In this document: positions 8,241-20,757 of the stretch, in pieces
How the letters are laid out: every line of letters starts with the position of its first letter
Position numbering within the stretch: the first letter of the stretch is position 1
Origin: Chromobotia macracanthus
Taxonomy: Eukaryota; Chordata; Actinopteri; Cypriniformes; Botiidae
NCBI GenBank assembly: GCA_036877525.1
Contig: JAZGTH010000087.1
Span: 3,852,001-3,916,000, forward strand
Direction: 5' to 3'
DNA length: 64,000 nucleotides
Program-made: the position numbers and the translations under genes
The notes under the pieces: model-generated
The model's input: the letters and a program-made list of their open reading frames with translations, nothing else
Told to the model about the DNA's origin: nothing
Databases searched by the model: none

Positions 8241-10437
8241 AAAACAGACATGTGACATTCAGATATCCTAAATGTATTAACCTCACACAATTAAAGAATT
8301 GAATACCTTCAATTACAATTCTTAGTCAAACTTAAATTAGAAGTAACTATAATTGATATTTTTAATTGAATAACAAATCAATTGCAATATCTTAAATTGG
8401 AATTTGTATTAGTAAAAAATAAATTATAGCTATCATTAATTACAAACACAAATATCTATACAGGGTCATTAAAAGCCATTGGAAATATGGCCCAAATGTG
8501 TTGCAGTTATCTTAGTTTTATAGAATGAAAATAAATGACTGCAAAATGCATCCTTAATATAAATTATAACTAGCACTTTATGGGTTACCTCAGAATGATA
8601 GAGCACAAGTGGTTTAAAATGCTACAATTAGTGCTTACGTGATTTTGTATTATTTTAGATATTAGATATGTATTTAGATATTAATGTGACTTCACTGATT
8701 CACTGTCATATACATAATTTATATCGCATGAAATCATCTGTTTGTGTTAAATCTGTTTACTTTGGTGTCACTTACACGCTAATCCGCGACTAAAATTACG
8801 TCATGATCTGGATCAAGTTCAGCTGTTTAAAGAGAAAGCGGGCGGGTCCGGACCCCGTCAAAACAAGAAGGAAAACTGCGCTCACTGATCTTTAAAGTTT
8901 TGTTACAGATTTTTGAAATAGTTTTGATGACTTTGCACTTTCATAAATATCTATTAAATAAATCGTAATTTCATAGTGTTGCAACGCGTGACTCTTGTCG
9001 GCTAAGGTTTGTCTGTTTTTGTTGATTTACATTTACTGCGTATTGTACCGTCAAAAAAAATCACGAATCATTAGAAACTATGTTATTATAGATGTGAAAC
9101 TCTTATTGTTATCGCTGATAGTGAGATTAATATATCATTTGCGCATTTCATAAAGATCATACATGTTTTGAGGCTACGAATCACAAAGTCTGGGAAGTTT
9201 ATCAGCGAGTTTTACTAAACAACGTCTATTTTGGCTTTAAGTTCACATGAAACATTTATATGTTTAATTTATATTCTTTAGAAATAATTGGCATTTGTGG
9301 TTACATTCCTCTAAATAGTGTGCTTATTTTTGATAATATGATTACATTTTATAATTGTTTTCGGCTTTGGAAAGTGCCAGAAGAACAGATGACCGTGTTA
9401 TTGGTATGGAGTCATGTAGTTTTTTTTTTAATAATTTTGCATTTCCTCGCAATAAGTGTTACCCATAAATCATCATTAAAGTATAATAAAATATATTTGA
9501 TACATGTGTACAAGGATCTAAAGACCTTTCATGTAGTCCTGACATTGCAGGCATTCCAAATGAACAAATTGTCAAATGAGGTGGACTTCTAATATGTCTG
9601 CTGGGGGAATAGAAAACGTAGTGAACACTACATAGGGAACCTGCGGATTGGATTGCATGGTCTAGCATGCATGATTGTGCTACTGTTTTTCAAAATGATA
9701 CAAAATAACTTTAAAAACGTACTTATCAGACACTTTTTTAGACACCTAAAATAGTTCCAAGCGGATCACCCATTGTTTGTTTTTGCAACAGATTGTAATG
9801 GTGATCCTGAATGAGTTTTTGAAAGATTTGTTTTAAATTATTAATAATTTATATTATACAAAAGACAGTCACTTGTCACCACCTACTTGCGTGACGATCT
9901 GACATGATCAAGGCATTCAGAACAAATCTAAAAAACCCATAAAGTCACATCATGTAGACAATGACCCTCATGTAAAGTATTTTGCATTAAAATGTATCTA
10001 GGCAATTTACATCAAGATGATTTTGTCTGACTGACATTGACAGCTCTGCCAAAACTGTTTAATCAAATAAACATCATTTTTCAGCATTTTAATTGCAATG
10101 TAGTTTAAGAATAATAAAGTTTTATGAGTCTGGGGCAAAGGGGTTAACACTAGAATATACATTAACCCAATCTCTAAAACCCTTGAACCTTAGTCATTAA
10201 GGGCTTCTTTCACCTATAGTTATTTTTTAGCTTTGTGTTTGAATATTTTTCCCATAGACTGCAAACTACAGAGAAAAAACTTCTCTAACATTTTGCTTAT
10301 CTGACAGTTTGTAGACTATCACACAGAACCAATAAAATGATCTTTGTTTAAATAATAAAGATTAAAAACACAGTGATAGTGAGATTGCCTGTCTGTAATG
10401 ATGGCAAATTATTAAACATGCTTGAAATCTGTAACCC
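8241..10437. other. Intergenic DNA between ERV and FMO cluster
   Basis: AT-rich DNA with no supported gene. A GC-richer island at 8785-8885 holds TTACGTCA and AAGCGGGCGGG motifs, similar in layout to 3819-3900. It could be an orphan promoter of the broken PABP-like copy (minus strand). Frames such as 9260-9592 are AT-rich and show no protein family signal. Confidence 0.4.
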
Positions 10438-10720
10438 TTAAAAGGCATGGTTCACCCAAATATTTTCCATCATTTATTCACCCTCAATGTTATTAGTATA
10501 TAATGTATATAATGTGTATGACTTTTTACTTCTGTGAAACACAAAAGAAGACATTTGTCTCAGTGAGAAATGTCTCAATGGTTTTGTGTCCATACAATAG
10601 AAATTAATGGGTCCCAATGTTGTTTACATTCATACTTCAAAATCAGTCATAACAGGTTTTGAATGACACAAGGGTCAGTAAATGATGGAAAAACTATTTT
10701 TGGGTGAACTATCCCTTTAA
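10438..10720. mobile_element. MITE with TTAA ends (283 bp)
   Basis: Terminal inverted repeats: left TTAAAAGGCATGGTTCACCC, right GGGTGAACTATCCCTTTAA. Internal CATTTATTCACCCTCA and its counterpart near the right end are typical of a very abundant fish family. TTAA occurs at both borders, consistent with a TTAA target site. Confidence 0.75.
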
Positions 10721-10779
10721 CCCACTTTACTTTTTCTTCAGTTTTTTTTTAGTTAAACCCTGAACCACTGCCAGCACAA

Positions 10780-10923
10780 ACAAGACTTCTCTGTAGGACT
10801 TTAGACGAACTCAACTAATTACATAACAGGCTGATTTCAATGAGACTTGCTAGAGAAAGTGCCTGTTACTAGAGAACAACTCTCTGGCATTTCTGAATAC
10901 TGAAGACCTAAAACCAACATTAG
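10780..10923 (+). promoter_or_regulatory. Probable non-coding first exon of FMO copy 1
   Basis: A consensus splice donor (TTAG|GTAAGG) ends this stretch at 10923. The next acceptor (GTTGACAG, 11116) lies 13 bases before the ATG at 11130. The same layout, with a donor TAG|GTAAGA and an acceptor shortly before ATG, precedes copies 2 and 3. The transcription start was not located. Confidence 0.4.
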
Positions 10924-11129
10924 GTAAGGTAGGAAATATAAATTTGCCATCATCTGTATTGAGTTTGCATAGAGTACTGCCTGTCTTTGTGTTATTAATT
11001 CCTGGCATGTGATATGTTTCCTTAATCATTAACCAACTGCTGTAAGTTTGGATTCCGCAAACAGTTTGAATGATTCCTGCCTACTTGCTTTTCATGTGAT
11101 CATCCGGTGTTGACAGAAGACTAAGCAGC

Positions 11130-14100
11130 ATGGCTAAGCGTGTTGCTGTGATTGGAGCGGGCAGCTCCGGGCTGACCTGCATCAAATGTTGCTTGGATGA
11201 AGGGCTGGAGCCAATGTGTTTTGAAAGAAGTGATGATATTGGCGGACTTTGGAAGTTTAAGGTCAAGACTAAGCTTAATTTTGGACATGAAACATTTTCA
11301 AAGCTGATTTTTTGGGGGGTTTTCTACTAGTATAACTCTAACTGTCTGTGTCCTGTGCATTTACAGGAAACACCGGAGCTGGGACGCACCAGCATCTATC
11401 GTTCTCTCACAGCGAACACCTCAAAAGAAATGATGTGTTTCAGTGATTTCCCTATGCCAGATCATTTCCCAAACTACATGCACAACTCTCTGATCATGCA
11501 GTACTTCAGACTCTATGCTGAGCACTTTAACCTGCTCAGATATATTCATTTTCAGGTTATTAGCACCATGCCCTTATAATGGATGCCAGATGATTGGGAT
11601 CTAGTATCCAGTTTTAGGATCAAGTTATGGGATGTTTGATGCTAATCATGTAACATTTAAACTTTGTGTTATTGTATGCATCTCAGACTACAGTATGCAG
11701 TGTAAGGCAGAGGCCTGATTTCTTAGAATCTGGTCAGTGGGAGGTCATGACCACAGACAAAGATGGACAAGAGCAGAAACGTGTGTTTGACGGTGTGCTA
11801 GTGTGTGTAGGACAGTTCACACAACCTATCAAACCCCTCTCATCATTCCCAGGTGCTGATATCTGATCACACATTTTATTGCATAACACTGCATCCATAG
11901 TCATTTCAGCAGAATATAGGACAAGGCTTGATTTTTTTTAAATGTGCTTCTAATTAATAACAGTTATGTTGGGGGAATGTGGCTATACTGTATGCAATTT
12001 ACTGTAACTGTAATGACAAGTGAGACTCACAAGGATCCAATCTGGGGTCAGGAAACAGCAAACAGGGTTATCAAAGGCAAGACAGAGGTGTAATGTTAAA
12101 CAGGCAAGGATCGAGGCAGGCAGCAAAACAATCAAATATCCAAGGTACAGTCCAATAATAGAGGCAGGCAGCAAACAACCCAATAATGGGGTATACAATA
12201 CAAAATCAAAAACCCAAGTAATCCAAGAATGCAACTAGAAGCCACTCAGTAATGTCACCAAGGCAAAACAAAACTTCACACTGATTGAATGAGATTCAGC
12301 TGTGACAGGAAGTAATCAATCCCAGGTATGGGGCATTATGGGAAATGCAGTTCGAATAAAAAGTCAATACTCTGGAGAGAGTTCCCTCTGGTGCCATGGA
12401 GGAGGTGGAGCAGGGACCTCCTCCATAACAGCAACACTGTGGATAATCATTTAGTACATGGGTTTCATATATAAGAAACATTGGGGCTTATTGTCATAAG
12501 TCCATATCTCAGTAACAATTCTGTATATATGATTACATTTTTGCTGTTTAATGGATATATAAAATTGAGAGAGAGAAAGCGAGAGAGGGAGAAATTATAA
12601 TATTATTTATAAATTGTGTTGTAATTTTGTTTGCTTCAGGTGTTGATACATTCCCAGGAACAATTGTCCACAGCTGGGAATATAAGGACCCTGATCCTTA
12701 CCGTGGGAAGAGAGTTGTGGTAGTTGGGATTGGGAATTCTGGGGGAGACATTGCTGTAGAGCTCAGCAGAGTGTGTGAGAAGGTAAGACACACAAATCAA
12801 TATCAATAATTGACTATTGATTAATATCAATAGTTATCAATAATCTTGGGTAATACAGACAGTTCAGGGAACTAGTTTTATGTCAAAGTATTCCAATAGA
12901 AATTATATTAAAATAAACAATGTACATTATGAGGGAAAATAAAGTTTATTATTTCCCCCACCCCTAGTTCACTCTAGTTCTCATTAGTACTACAGTATAT
13001 GCTGAAATGCCCTTTAATCTAATTCAATAGTTTGTTTTTTCCTACCTTGGTCTTTTTATTCTTCAGTCTTTCTTTCTTTAGGTTTACCTAAGTACCCGTT
13101 CAGGGTCATGGGTCGTAGGTCGCATATCAGATCGAGGGCTTCCTCTGGATATGATAATGATTAGACGAAATCTGGATCTGATGATTCGCCTTCTGCCTCA
13201 GGCTCTGGTTAACTGGATTGGAGAGAGAAAGTGTAATCAGATACATGACCACACGCTGTACGGACTAAAGCCTAAACACAGGTGATTGACCACTGCTCAG
13301 TTAAACAGCAAAATATGATCTCTTCCTCAAATGTTGACTAATTCTTTCACATTTTACAGCATCATAGAGTGTGGAAATATCAATTGTATGCTTTTAAGAG
13401 CCCTCCAAAAAGTACCAGTAAAGTACCTGTTGTTAAAACATTTTCAATAATTTTGGATTTTAAAAAATCCCAAAGTGAACATCTCAAAATCAGAAACACA
13501 ACGAATTGTTTTGAAAAGTTTTTGTGCTTTAAAATTGCTAACACTTTAAATAAGGACTACAAAGATATGAGCTAACATGCCTGATAAATAAGACAACTGT
13601 TGTAGTCCTTTTTATAGCAACCTGCTAGCAAGTTACATTCTAAAAGCACACAGCAGTTTAAAATTCACAGTCAAGGAACTGCCCATGAGGGAAGTCAGAG
13701 AACTCAAATGTTTCTCCTGTACACAGCAATGAGATTAAATGGAGATGGACAGCAAATAGAAAAATTTCTTTAGGCTTTTTCGTCTCAGGTGTTACTCCTG
13801 AGAAAAGTACCCCCAAAAGACCCTCACGTCTCAGCTAAATTTTCAGTCTGCAATTTGCAATCAAAAGTCAACACTATTAGGGATTTCCATATTAACTAAA
13901 TGTTTGGCATCAAACTTTTTAAAAACGAACTGTTTAGCTATGTAATCCACACTGTTATAGTTTCATACTGAATTTCAACAATCGTCTTATTTTTTGTGTT
14001 CATTACTGTATGTTGAAACTTAAAAGAAACAAATGAGAATTCAATTAAATATCCCAAGCTATGAAAGACCTTTGAGTAATATTATTTTCCTCTGGGTGTG

Positions 14101-15358
14101 TGACATTTATAATGTTGGAAAACAGGAAAATCTCTCTGAACCACTGGTTTAACCATTGTTTTACTAAAAAAAAGAATCACCCCATTTAAAACATGTGGAA
14201 GTTGCAGTTTTGGAAACGAAACAACTCTTTTACACAACACTTACTGCCATGATCTCATTACCCCAGTGACTTTTACCTTTATGTCACGATTACAGAATCT
14301 TTGACCAGCGGCCTATTGTCAACGATGACCTACCGGGTCGCATTCTGGTGGGAGAACTGGTGATTAAATCAAATGTGCAAAAGTTCCAAGACTCAACAGT
14401 TGTATTCGATGATGGAAATGCTGAAGAGAAGATTGATGCTGTGATCTTCTGCACAGGATATAATTACGCATTCCCCTTCCTCCCCACCTCCTTACACTCT
14501 GGTCCTGATGGAGAAATGATGCTCTATAGGAGAATCTTTCCCCCATCTCTAGAGCATCCAACACTGGCCCTCATGGGTCTGTTCCAGGCCAGTGGGGCAA
14601 TAATGCCAGCTGTAGAAATGCAAGCACGCTGGGCCACCAGGGTCATTACAGGTAATCTGTACATTTAACATATATAGGCTCAATGTAATGTCATTTCTTT
14701 ATCATACCTATAGAAGCAGGCAATTTATTAAGGAATCAGACATATGCAGTTGTATTTAAAATGTTGTTTTAATTTTCCTTCTGTTCATCTTCTTTGCAAG
14801 GTTTAAACCATCTTCCTTCGGCAGTAAAAATGCATAAAATTATTGAAAAAGATCTAAGAGCAAATTTAAAAAGGTAATTAAGCCTTGAAGACTTTTACAT
14901 TTATTTTATTCTAATAATTAATTACCTTAACTGGGTTTATTTTGCTATGCTCCTTTTGACCGAATTCTCTGCTGTCTCTCTATAGTTATCAGTGTCCAAA
15001 GAAGGCTGCCCTTCAAGTGAATTATATGTCTTACCTAGACAACATAGCACGGGAAGTGGGTGTCCGCCCGAATATTGTTTGGCTGCTTCTGAGAGACCCT
15101 GCTTTGGGTTTGAGGGTTTTGTTTGGTCCCTGTACGCCCTACCAATATCGACTTAGTGGGCCAGGGCATTGGAAAGGTGCTCGTCAGGCTATCCTTACTC
15201 AGTGGGAGCGTGTGACCAAACCCATGAAGACACGCCCCATTCCAGAACCAGCATCCATCAATATGTTCTACTGGCTGGGTCTGGCAGGAGGGGCTGCAGT
15301 AATTTTTGTTTTAATGGTGAAGCAAAAGAATATTCCACTCTTTCTGAGAAACAGGTAG
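11130..15358 (+). CDS. Flavin-containing monooxygenase, copy 1 (FMO5-like family)
   Basis: Eight coding exons: 11130-11261, 11367-11555, 11687-11852, 12640-12782, 13082-13281, 14296-14651, 14801-14873 and 14986-15358. They have the standard vertebrate FMO lengths (132, 189, 166, 143, 200, 356, 73) and join to 543 aa, within the family range. FMOs are ER-membrane enzymes that oxygenate nitrogen- and sulfur-containing compounds using FAD, NADPH and O2; FMO5-type members can also act as Baeyer-Villiger enzymes. Visible motifs: FAD-binding GAGSSG near residue 9, FMO identity motif FPGTIVHSWEY, NADP-binding GIGNSGGDIA, the FCTGY variant of the FATGY motif, and a C-terminal hydrophobic anchor (GLAGGAAVIFVLMV). 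The exon 1 donor is GTCAAG, weaker than in copies 2 and 3. It is clearly more diverged from copies 2 and 3 than they are from each other. Confidence 0.93.
12010..12440. repeat. Dispersed repeat in FMO copy 1 intron 3
   Basis: This 430-bp block (AGGATCCAATCTGGGG ... GGCAGGCAGCAAACAACC ... GAGTTCCCTCTGGTGCCATGG) has the look of a common fish interspersed element of the 'gaggcaggcag/ggaaatgcag' type. It contains two spaced copies of GAGGCAGGCAGCAAA. It has no splice sites or conserved coding frame. Confidence 0.45.
13282..14295 (+). other. FMO copy 1 intron 5
   Basis: An intron of about 1 kb between the 200-nt and 356-nt exons. It is AT-rich; the open frame at 13369-13575 has no family signal. 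I see no other feature. Confidence 0.6.
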
Positions 15359-16269
15359 ATTCCATGGACAGCTTCATTAGTATTGTGTTGGAATGCACTG
15401 AGTTTAAACTTTATGTTTGGCAAATGTATTAAATGACTGAACTGAATCTGATTTTAGACATTCTTTGCATATAAATTTTAACTTGAAAATATTAAAAAAT
15501 ATAACAATTGTCATTATTTACTCACCCTCATGTATTTACAACTTGTATGAGCTTTCTTCTAAATAACACAGAAATAGATATTTTGAAGAACATTTGAGCC
15601 ACGTTTTTTTATTTTTACATATATATGAAACAGATTGTTCCAGTCCTTGAGCAGATCCGTCAGGACATTAGTCCAAAATAAACATCAAAATCAACACAAA
15701 AATGGGTCACTGAGCTAAAACTTGCAGTTCTGCCATGACAACCCCACTCCCTTGACCTAAATGATAAACTGTGCATTTTATTTTCACTTTGCTCATATCT
15801 GATTGATATTTAACAGGGGTGCTGATCATTTTGCCCATGACTGTAGTGCAGTAGAGGTCGGGGTGTCAAACTCAGCTCCTAAAGGGTCAGTGTCAAGGGC
15901 TTCAAAATTACTAAAAACACAGGAGTGGAGTTTGATACATGCAATTTAAGTGCATAGAATCTAGTACATAATTTTTGACTAAACTCTAGTGTGAAAGTGC
16001 CCTAATAAAACATAAATAAGTTTGAAGGAGAGTTGCAGTACCAGATATTCACTGTTAGTTCAATTTTCCCCTGGGCTATGAAATAACTTCTATTATAATA
16101 TGAAATCAATTCTTTAACAACAGACAACCAATCATAACCTGCCTTAGTGGATACCTTATTACATGTTCATGAGCTACAATCGCCTTCAGAAGCTAATGTA
16201 AATATTTGTCCCTATTATTATTAACTAGTTCAGCATGCACTGCCAAGTCAATCTCAGCCCCAGTACAAT
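15359..16269. other. Intergenic, FMO copy 1 to copy 2
   Basis: 3' flank of copy 1 and upstream DNA of copy 2. The segment 15508-15600 (TCATTATTTACTCACCCTCATG) is a degenerate fragment of the same MITE family as 10438-10720. No gene seen. Confidence 0.5.
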
Positions 16270-16359
16270 GAAATATTACGGGAGTGGTAAAGCGTGTTTC
16301 TTTCACTGTCTACCTACTACAGTCATCTGATATCTCTACTGCACTCAGGGCTGCTGTAG
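16270..16359 (+). promoter_or_regulatory. Probable non-coding first exon of FMO copy 2
   Basis: A donor CTGTAG|GTAAGA ends at 16359, and an acceptor GTCTTAG ends at 16838, 13 bases before the ATG at 16852. The arrangement mirrors copies 1 and 3. The 5' boundary is a guess. Confidence 0.35.
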
Positions 16360-16851
16360 GTAAGATACAATATTAGAAATGTTTAATTAAATGTTTAAAA
16401 TGTTGAATTAAATTCTTCATAATCGATAATGTAATCGGTATGTTGCTAACTCAAAAAAGAAACTTACCAGTTTATGATAGAAAGTTGTTCCAGCAAAATG
16501 AAAGAATGGGAATATAGATGGGAATATCTTTAAAGCTTCCTTCAGTGAGATTTTGATATTTTTTATATGATTTGGGGAATTTGACTTCACGGTCAGGCAG
16601 AGTACTGCAGTGTGAAAACTTTATATGAAAGTATTATAAGCATTTCTTGAGAATATATTTAATGTTTAAACTATACCTTTTAATCATTAATTACATTAAA
16701 CTTTATCTTACATAAACTTTGGCTTAATGTTGAAAAGGTTCATGGCAATGAACAATCACAATTAGAAAGTCTGATTCTTAGAAAACTCATTTAAATCTCA
16801 TTCATTATTTCTGCCTTTTCATCTGTCTGATGTCTTAGGCTGTAAATGAAC

Positions 16852-19800
16852 ATGGCTAAGCGTGTTGCTGTGATTGGAGGAGGAACTTCAGGGTTGGTCT
16901 GTATTAAATGCTGCCTGGATGAAGGTCTGGAGCCAGTGTGTTTTGAGAGCAGTGATGACATTGGAGGACTCTGGAGGTTTAAGGTGAGAAGTTGATGAAT
17001 AGGAGCACTACAAACTGACTACAGTAGATGCTGCATATAAAAGCACATAACATGACCACTTACATTAGTATCCATTTAGAAATGCTTTTATTTAAAGGGA
17101 TGGCAGAAAAAGAGCAGAATTTGTAACTGATTTGTAGTATTAGCAGAATAACAGGTTCAGTCGTATGTCATCTGGATGCCTAAATGAACTTGTTTGTTTC
17201 TTGTCTATCCATCATAGCAAACCCCAGATCCAGAGCGGGCCAGCATTTACCCGTCTCTGATTATCAACACCTCAAAGGAGATGATGTGCTACAGTGATTT
17301 TCCCATTCCTGCTCACTTCCCAAACTACATGCATAACTCTCTGATCATGGATTACTTCCGCATGTACGCTGAGCACTTTCAGCTCACGCGGCACATACGT
17401 TTCCAGGTCAGGCACTTAGGAGGCTGTGTGTGGGATTATGAATATACATGTAATATGTCTGTTTTGTTCAGTTGTCATGTCTTTTATTTGTAAGTCTTGT
17501 ATTGTAGTCCTAGTCTATGGCCATTGTAGTCTTTTATATTACCCTGCGGTAATTGTGTCTAGTTGTTCGCTGTTTTCCCTGTGTAATTGTGTATTTATAG
17601 CCCTCATGTTTCCCTTGTCTTATGTCTAGCTTTGTTTGTCTGTGTTGACCTGCTGGGTTTGTGTTTAACGTCAAGTCTAATCTTTATTCACGTTTATGTG
17701 TTTTGTTCATTAAACTGCACTTGGGTTCATCAGCTTGCCTGCAGTAGTTCCTTTTGTGACAACACATCAAATTTTTCCTAACATTTGAGGGACTGCAGGT
17801 TCACACATTCATTTTCTTTGTGTTTCTCAGACAAAAGTCCTTCATGTCACACCAAGGCCAGACTTCCCTCACTCTGGTCAGTGGGATGTAGAGATACAGT
17901 TGAAGGATGGTAGGAAGGAGAAGCAGGTGTTTGATGCTGTGATGGTCTGCACAGGTCACCACTGTCACCCACACCTCCCTCTAAAGGACTTCCCAGGTAC
18001 AGCACAGAGTAATGACAATGCAAACACAGTCTACTCTGTGCAAAGTGCAACAGCATAATGTCAATAAAAGTCAAACTGGGACACACAGAAAAAAAGTCTG
18101 GGACTTTGTAAGTGAATATATGCTTTATAAAATATATGCTTTCTTTGTAAACCAATATTGTCAGAGATGGAAAATGAGTCTGAGACTTAAAATTCCCTCA
18201 TTTGAATTGCATTATTTGACTGATCCGTAATTATGATCAGATCAAATGAGCACGACGGGCCTATTTGCAAATAATGCAACAGTAAATATGAAATGTTTTA
18301 TGATAACACTTATTTTTAAAAAGGTACATTTGTTATTATTACAGTGTCTGCTTGTTCAAATTCTGTCTTTAGGAATAGACACATTTAAGGGGAAATTCTT
18401 CCACAGCCGTGATTACAAAACCCCTGAGGAATGGCAAGGGAAGAGGGTAGTTGTAATTGGGATTGGGAACTCTGGAGGAGATATAGCTGTGGAGTTGAGC
18501 AGAATGGCAAAACAGGTGATGGGCCACTAAATGGATACAAATAATTATAGTGTGTAAATAACTATACTCCTATACAACAGAGGTCTCCAACCTTAGTACT
18601 GTTTTATTCAACACAGGAGAAAGATCTGAAACAAAGATTTGCTTTTCACTTAAATGAAATACAACTGAGATCTCAAATAGTCTGAGTTATAAAAGAGCAA
18701 CCTCTGAGAAATAAAGTTTTGCTCTGGGCAGATATAACATACAGTTCATTGAGTGAGCAAGTCATCTGTGCTGATTCAGTCAATATGAAAATTATATATT
18801 CAGTCCATGATTAAGTTGAATGGCCCCAGAAACATTAAAATAGGCAACAGTCTCCATGCAGGCTAGCAAGTGCTTGTGTCACTATGTTGGACACCACTGC
18901 TATAGAAGTCCATTAAGTAACAGCCATCAATCACACTGGCTAATATCTAATTCTGTTACTTAAATTCTAGGTTTATCTGAGCACCCGAAAGGGTTCTTGG
19001 ATACTAAATCGTGTAGGAGTCAGTGGTCTTCCTTTCGATATGATGTTTAATAAAAGAGCATATTGGTGGCTTCAAAGATTTTTGCCCATTGGATTTATCA
19101 ACAATATAAAGGAGAAACAACTCAATCAAAGATTCAACCACAAGCTGTATGGACTGCAGCCTGGCCACAGGTACTGTGCTCACTGGAGCAATCAAGACTT
19201 TGTTGATGCTGGTCAATCTTTCGTAATGTTTTGTTCTTGTTATTTTCTGTTATTCCGCTGCTCATTCATTTAGCTATAGTTCAAAATCTCTAAACTTCAC
19301 ACATATTTAATGTAAATACAGCAGAGTATTTTGTTGGCTACGTATTAATTTAGTTTAAAAACGTGATCTTTATCAAAAATGATCATTCTGTTTAGATTGC
19401 AGAAATCAATCCAGATATTTGCATTGTATTAAATAGTTTTTATATGTTTTGTTTGTTTTCCCCAGACTTCTTAGTCAACATCCAATGGTTAATGATGATT
19501 TACCAAACCGTATTCTCTCTGGTACCGTCATGGTCAAGCCGAATGTGCGAGAATTCCGTGGATCAAGTTTGGTGTTTGAGGATGGCACCGTTGAGGACGA
19601 CATCGATTTGGTGGTGTTTTGCACAGGATACACTTTCTCATTCCCCTTCCTGTCTTCACAAGTTATTCCTGTCTCAAACAACAAGGTGTCGCTGTACAAA
19701 TACATATATCCTCCATACCTGGAGCGCCCAACTTTAGCTGTGATTGGTCTGATCCAGCCTCTGGGAGCCATTATGCCGATCTCTGAGATTCAGGCGCGCT

Positions 19801-20757
19801 GGGCCACACAGGTTTTTAAAGGTATCAAACGTACTGCTACGCAGAAAACTACAGGATTTTTAATGAATCTTGTACTTCATTAGTTTATAGAGGTCTGTTA
19901 GGAATTAGCTGCCTCATTTAAAAAGACAGAAAACTGTGGCTTTTCTTTTCATATTTTTGTATCATTTATTTCAGAGAGGTCCATTTAAAATATGTCAAGG
20001 TTTCTTGCATTAAAGAAGTTTTTCAAAACCCCTTATCACCCACTGTCTGACAGTGACACGTCTTTATATACATATAGTGCGTTTGTACTTAAACTGTGGT
20101 GTGCTCACTTAGGACTCTGCAAGCTGCCTTCAAGGAGTTCCATGCTGAAGGACATTAAGTCAAAGGAGGCGACAATGACTCAAAGGTAGATAATACATTA
20201 AGATACAGTGAAATCATCTATGTTACAGTTTGTAATATCTATATTAAGTTTATTTATTTATATGTTTCAGATTATTTAAATTTAGTTTAATTGATCTAAT
20301 TTTATGACTCATAATCATACTCTCATGCAGGTATGTGGCATCACAGAGACATACCATCCAGGTGGACTACATCCCTTACATGGATGAAATTGCTGAAGAA
20401 GTAGGTGTTCGTCCTGCTGTTCTGAAGTTGCTCCTGACAGACCCTAGATTGGGTTTAGCAGTGTTGTTTGGACCCTGCACCCCGTACCAGTTTCGGTTAT
20501 GTGGTCCTGGCCGGTGGGAAGGTGCCCGACAGGCCATCCTGACGCAGTGGGAGCGAGTCGCTCAGCCCCTGAAATCACGCTGCGTACCAGAGCAGTCACA
20601 TCACTCTTCTCCCTCACTCAAGTTCTCAGTGTCTGTCATAGCCCTGCTGTCTGCTCTGTATTACAGCAGGGCCAGTCTGTACACACTCATATCAGACCCT
20701 TCAGTGATCCTGGACAAGATTAGGCATTATGTACCCTTGCCAGTGCCCACACAGTGA
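16852..20757 (+). CDS. fmo5-like: Flavin-containing monooxygenase 5-like, copy 2
   Basis: Eight coding exons: 16852-16983, 17218-17406, 17831-17996, 18373-18515, 18971-19170, 19466-19821, 20113-20185 and 20331-20757, joining to 561 aa. Motifs: GGGTSG (FAD) near residue 9, an NTSKEMMCYSDFP segment, GHHCHPHLPL, the identity motif FKGKFFHSRDY, NADP-binding GIGNSGGDIA, FCTGY, the block YLERPTLAVIGLIQPLGAIM and the C-terminal block SQRHTIQVDYIPYMDEI, which is FMO5-like. A hydrophobic C-terminal stretch (SVSVIALLSALYY) could anchor it to the ER membrane. Like other FMOs it should use FAD and NADPH to oxygenate soft nucleophiles or ketones; the substrate is unknown. Exon 1, exon 3 and adjacent intron bases are identical to copy 3. 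Intron 2 carries an insertion that copy 3 lacks. Confidence 0.95.
17435..17790. mobile_element. Insertion in intron 2 of FMO copy 2
   Basis: Intron 2 is about 424 bp here but only about 77 bp in copy 3, and the flanks align (GGCACTT.. at the left, ..GTTCACA.ATTCATTTT at the right). The extra roughly 350 bp is T-rich, contains TTCATTAAACTGCACTTGGG and CCTTTTGTGACA near its right end, and resembles a fish interspersed element in reverse orientation. It therefore entered after the duplication, or was removed from copy 3. Confidence 0.55.

Noticed and set aside
9260..9592. 110-aa plus-strand frame
   Set aside because: AT-rich, no family motif, no splice context, and flanked by unstructured intergenic DNA.
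17847..18155. 102-aa minus-strand frame, repeated at 23758-23991
   Set aside because: Antisense of FMO exon 3 in both copies; it recurs only because the exon is duplicated.
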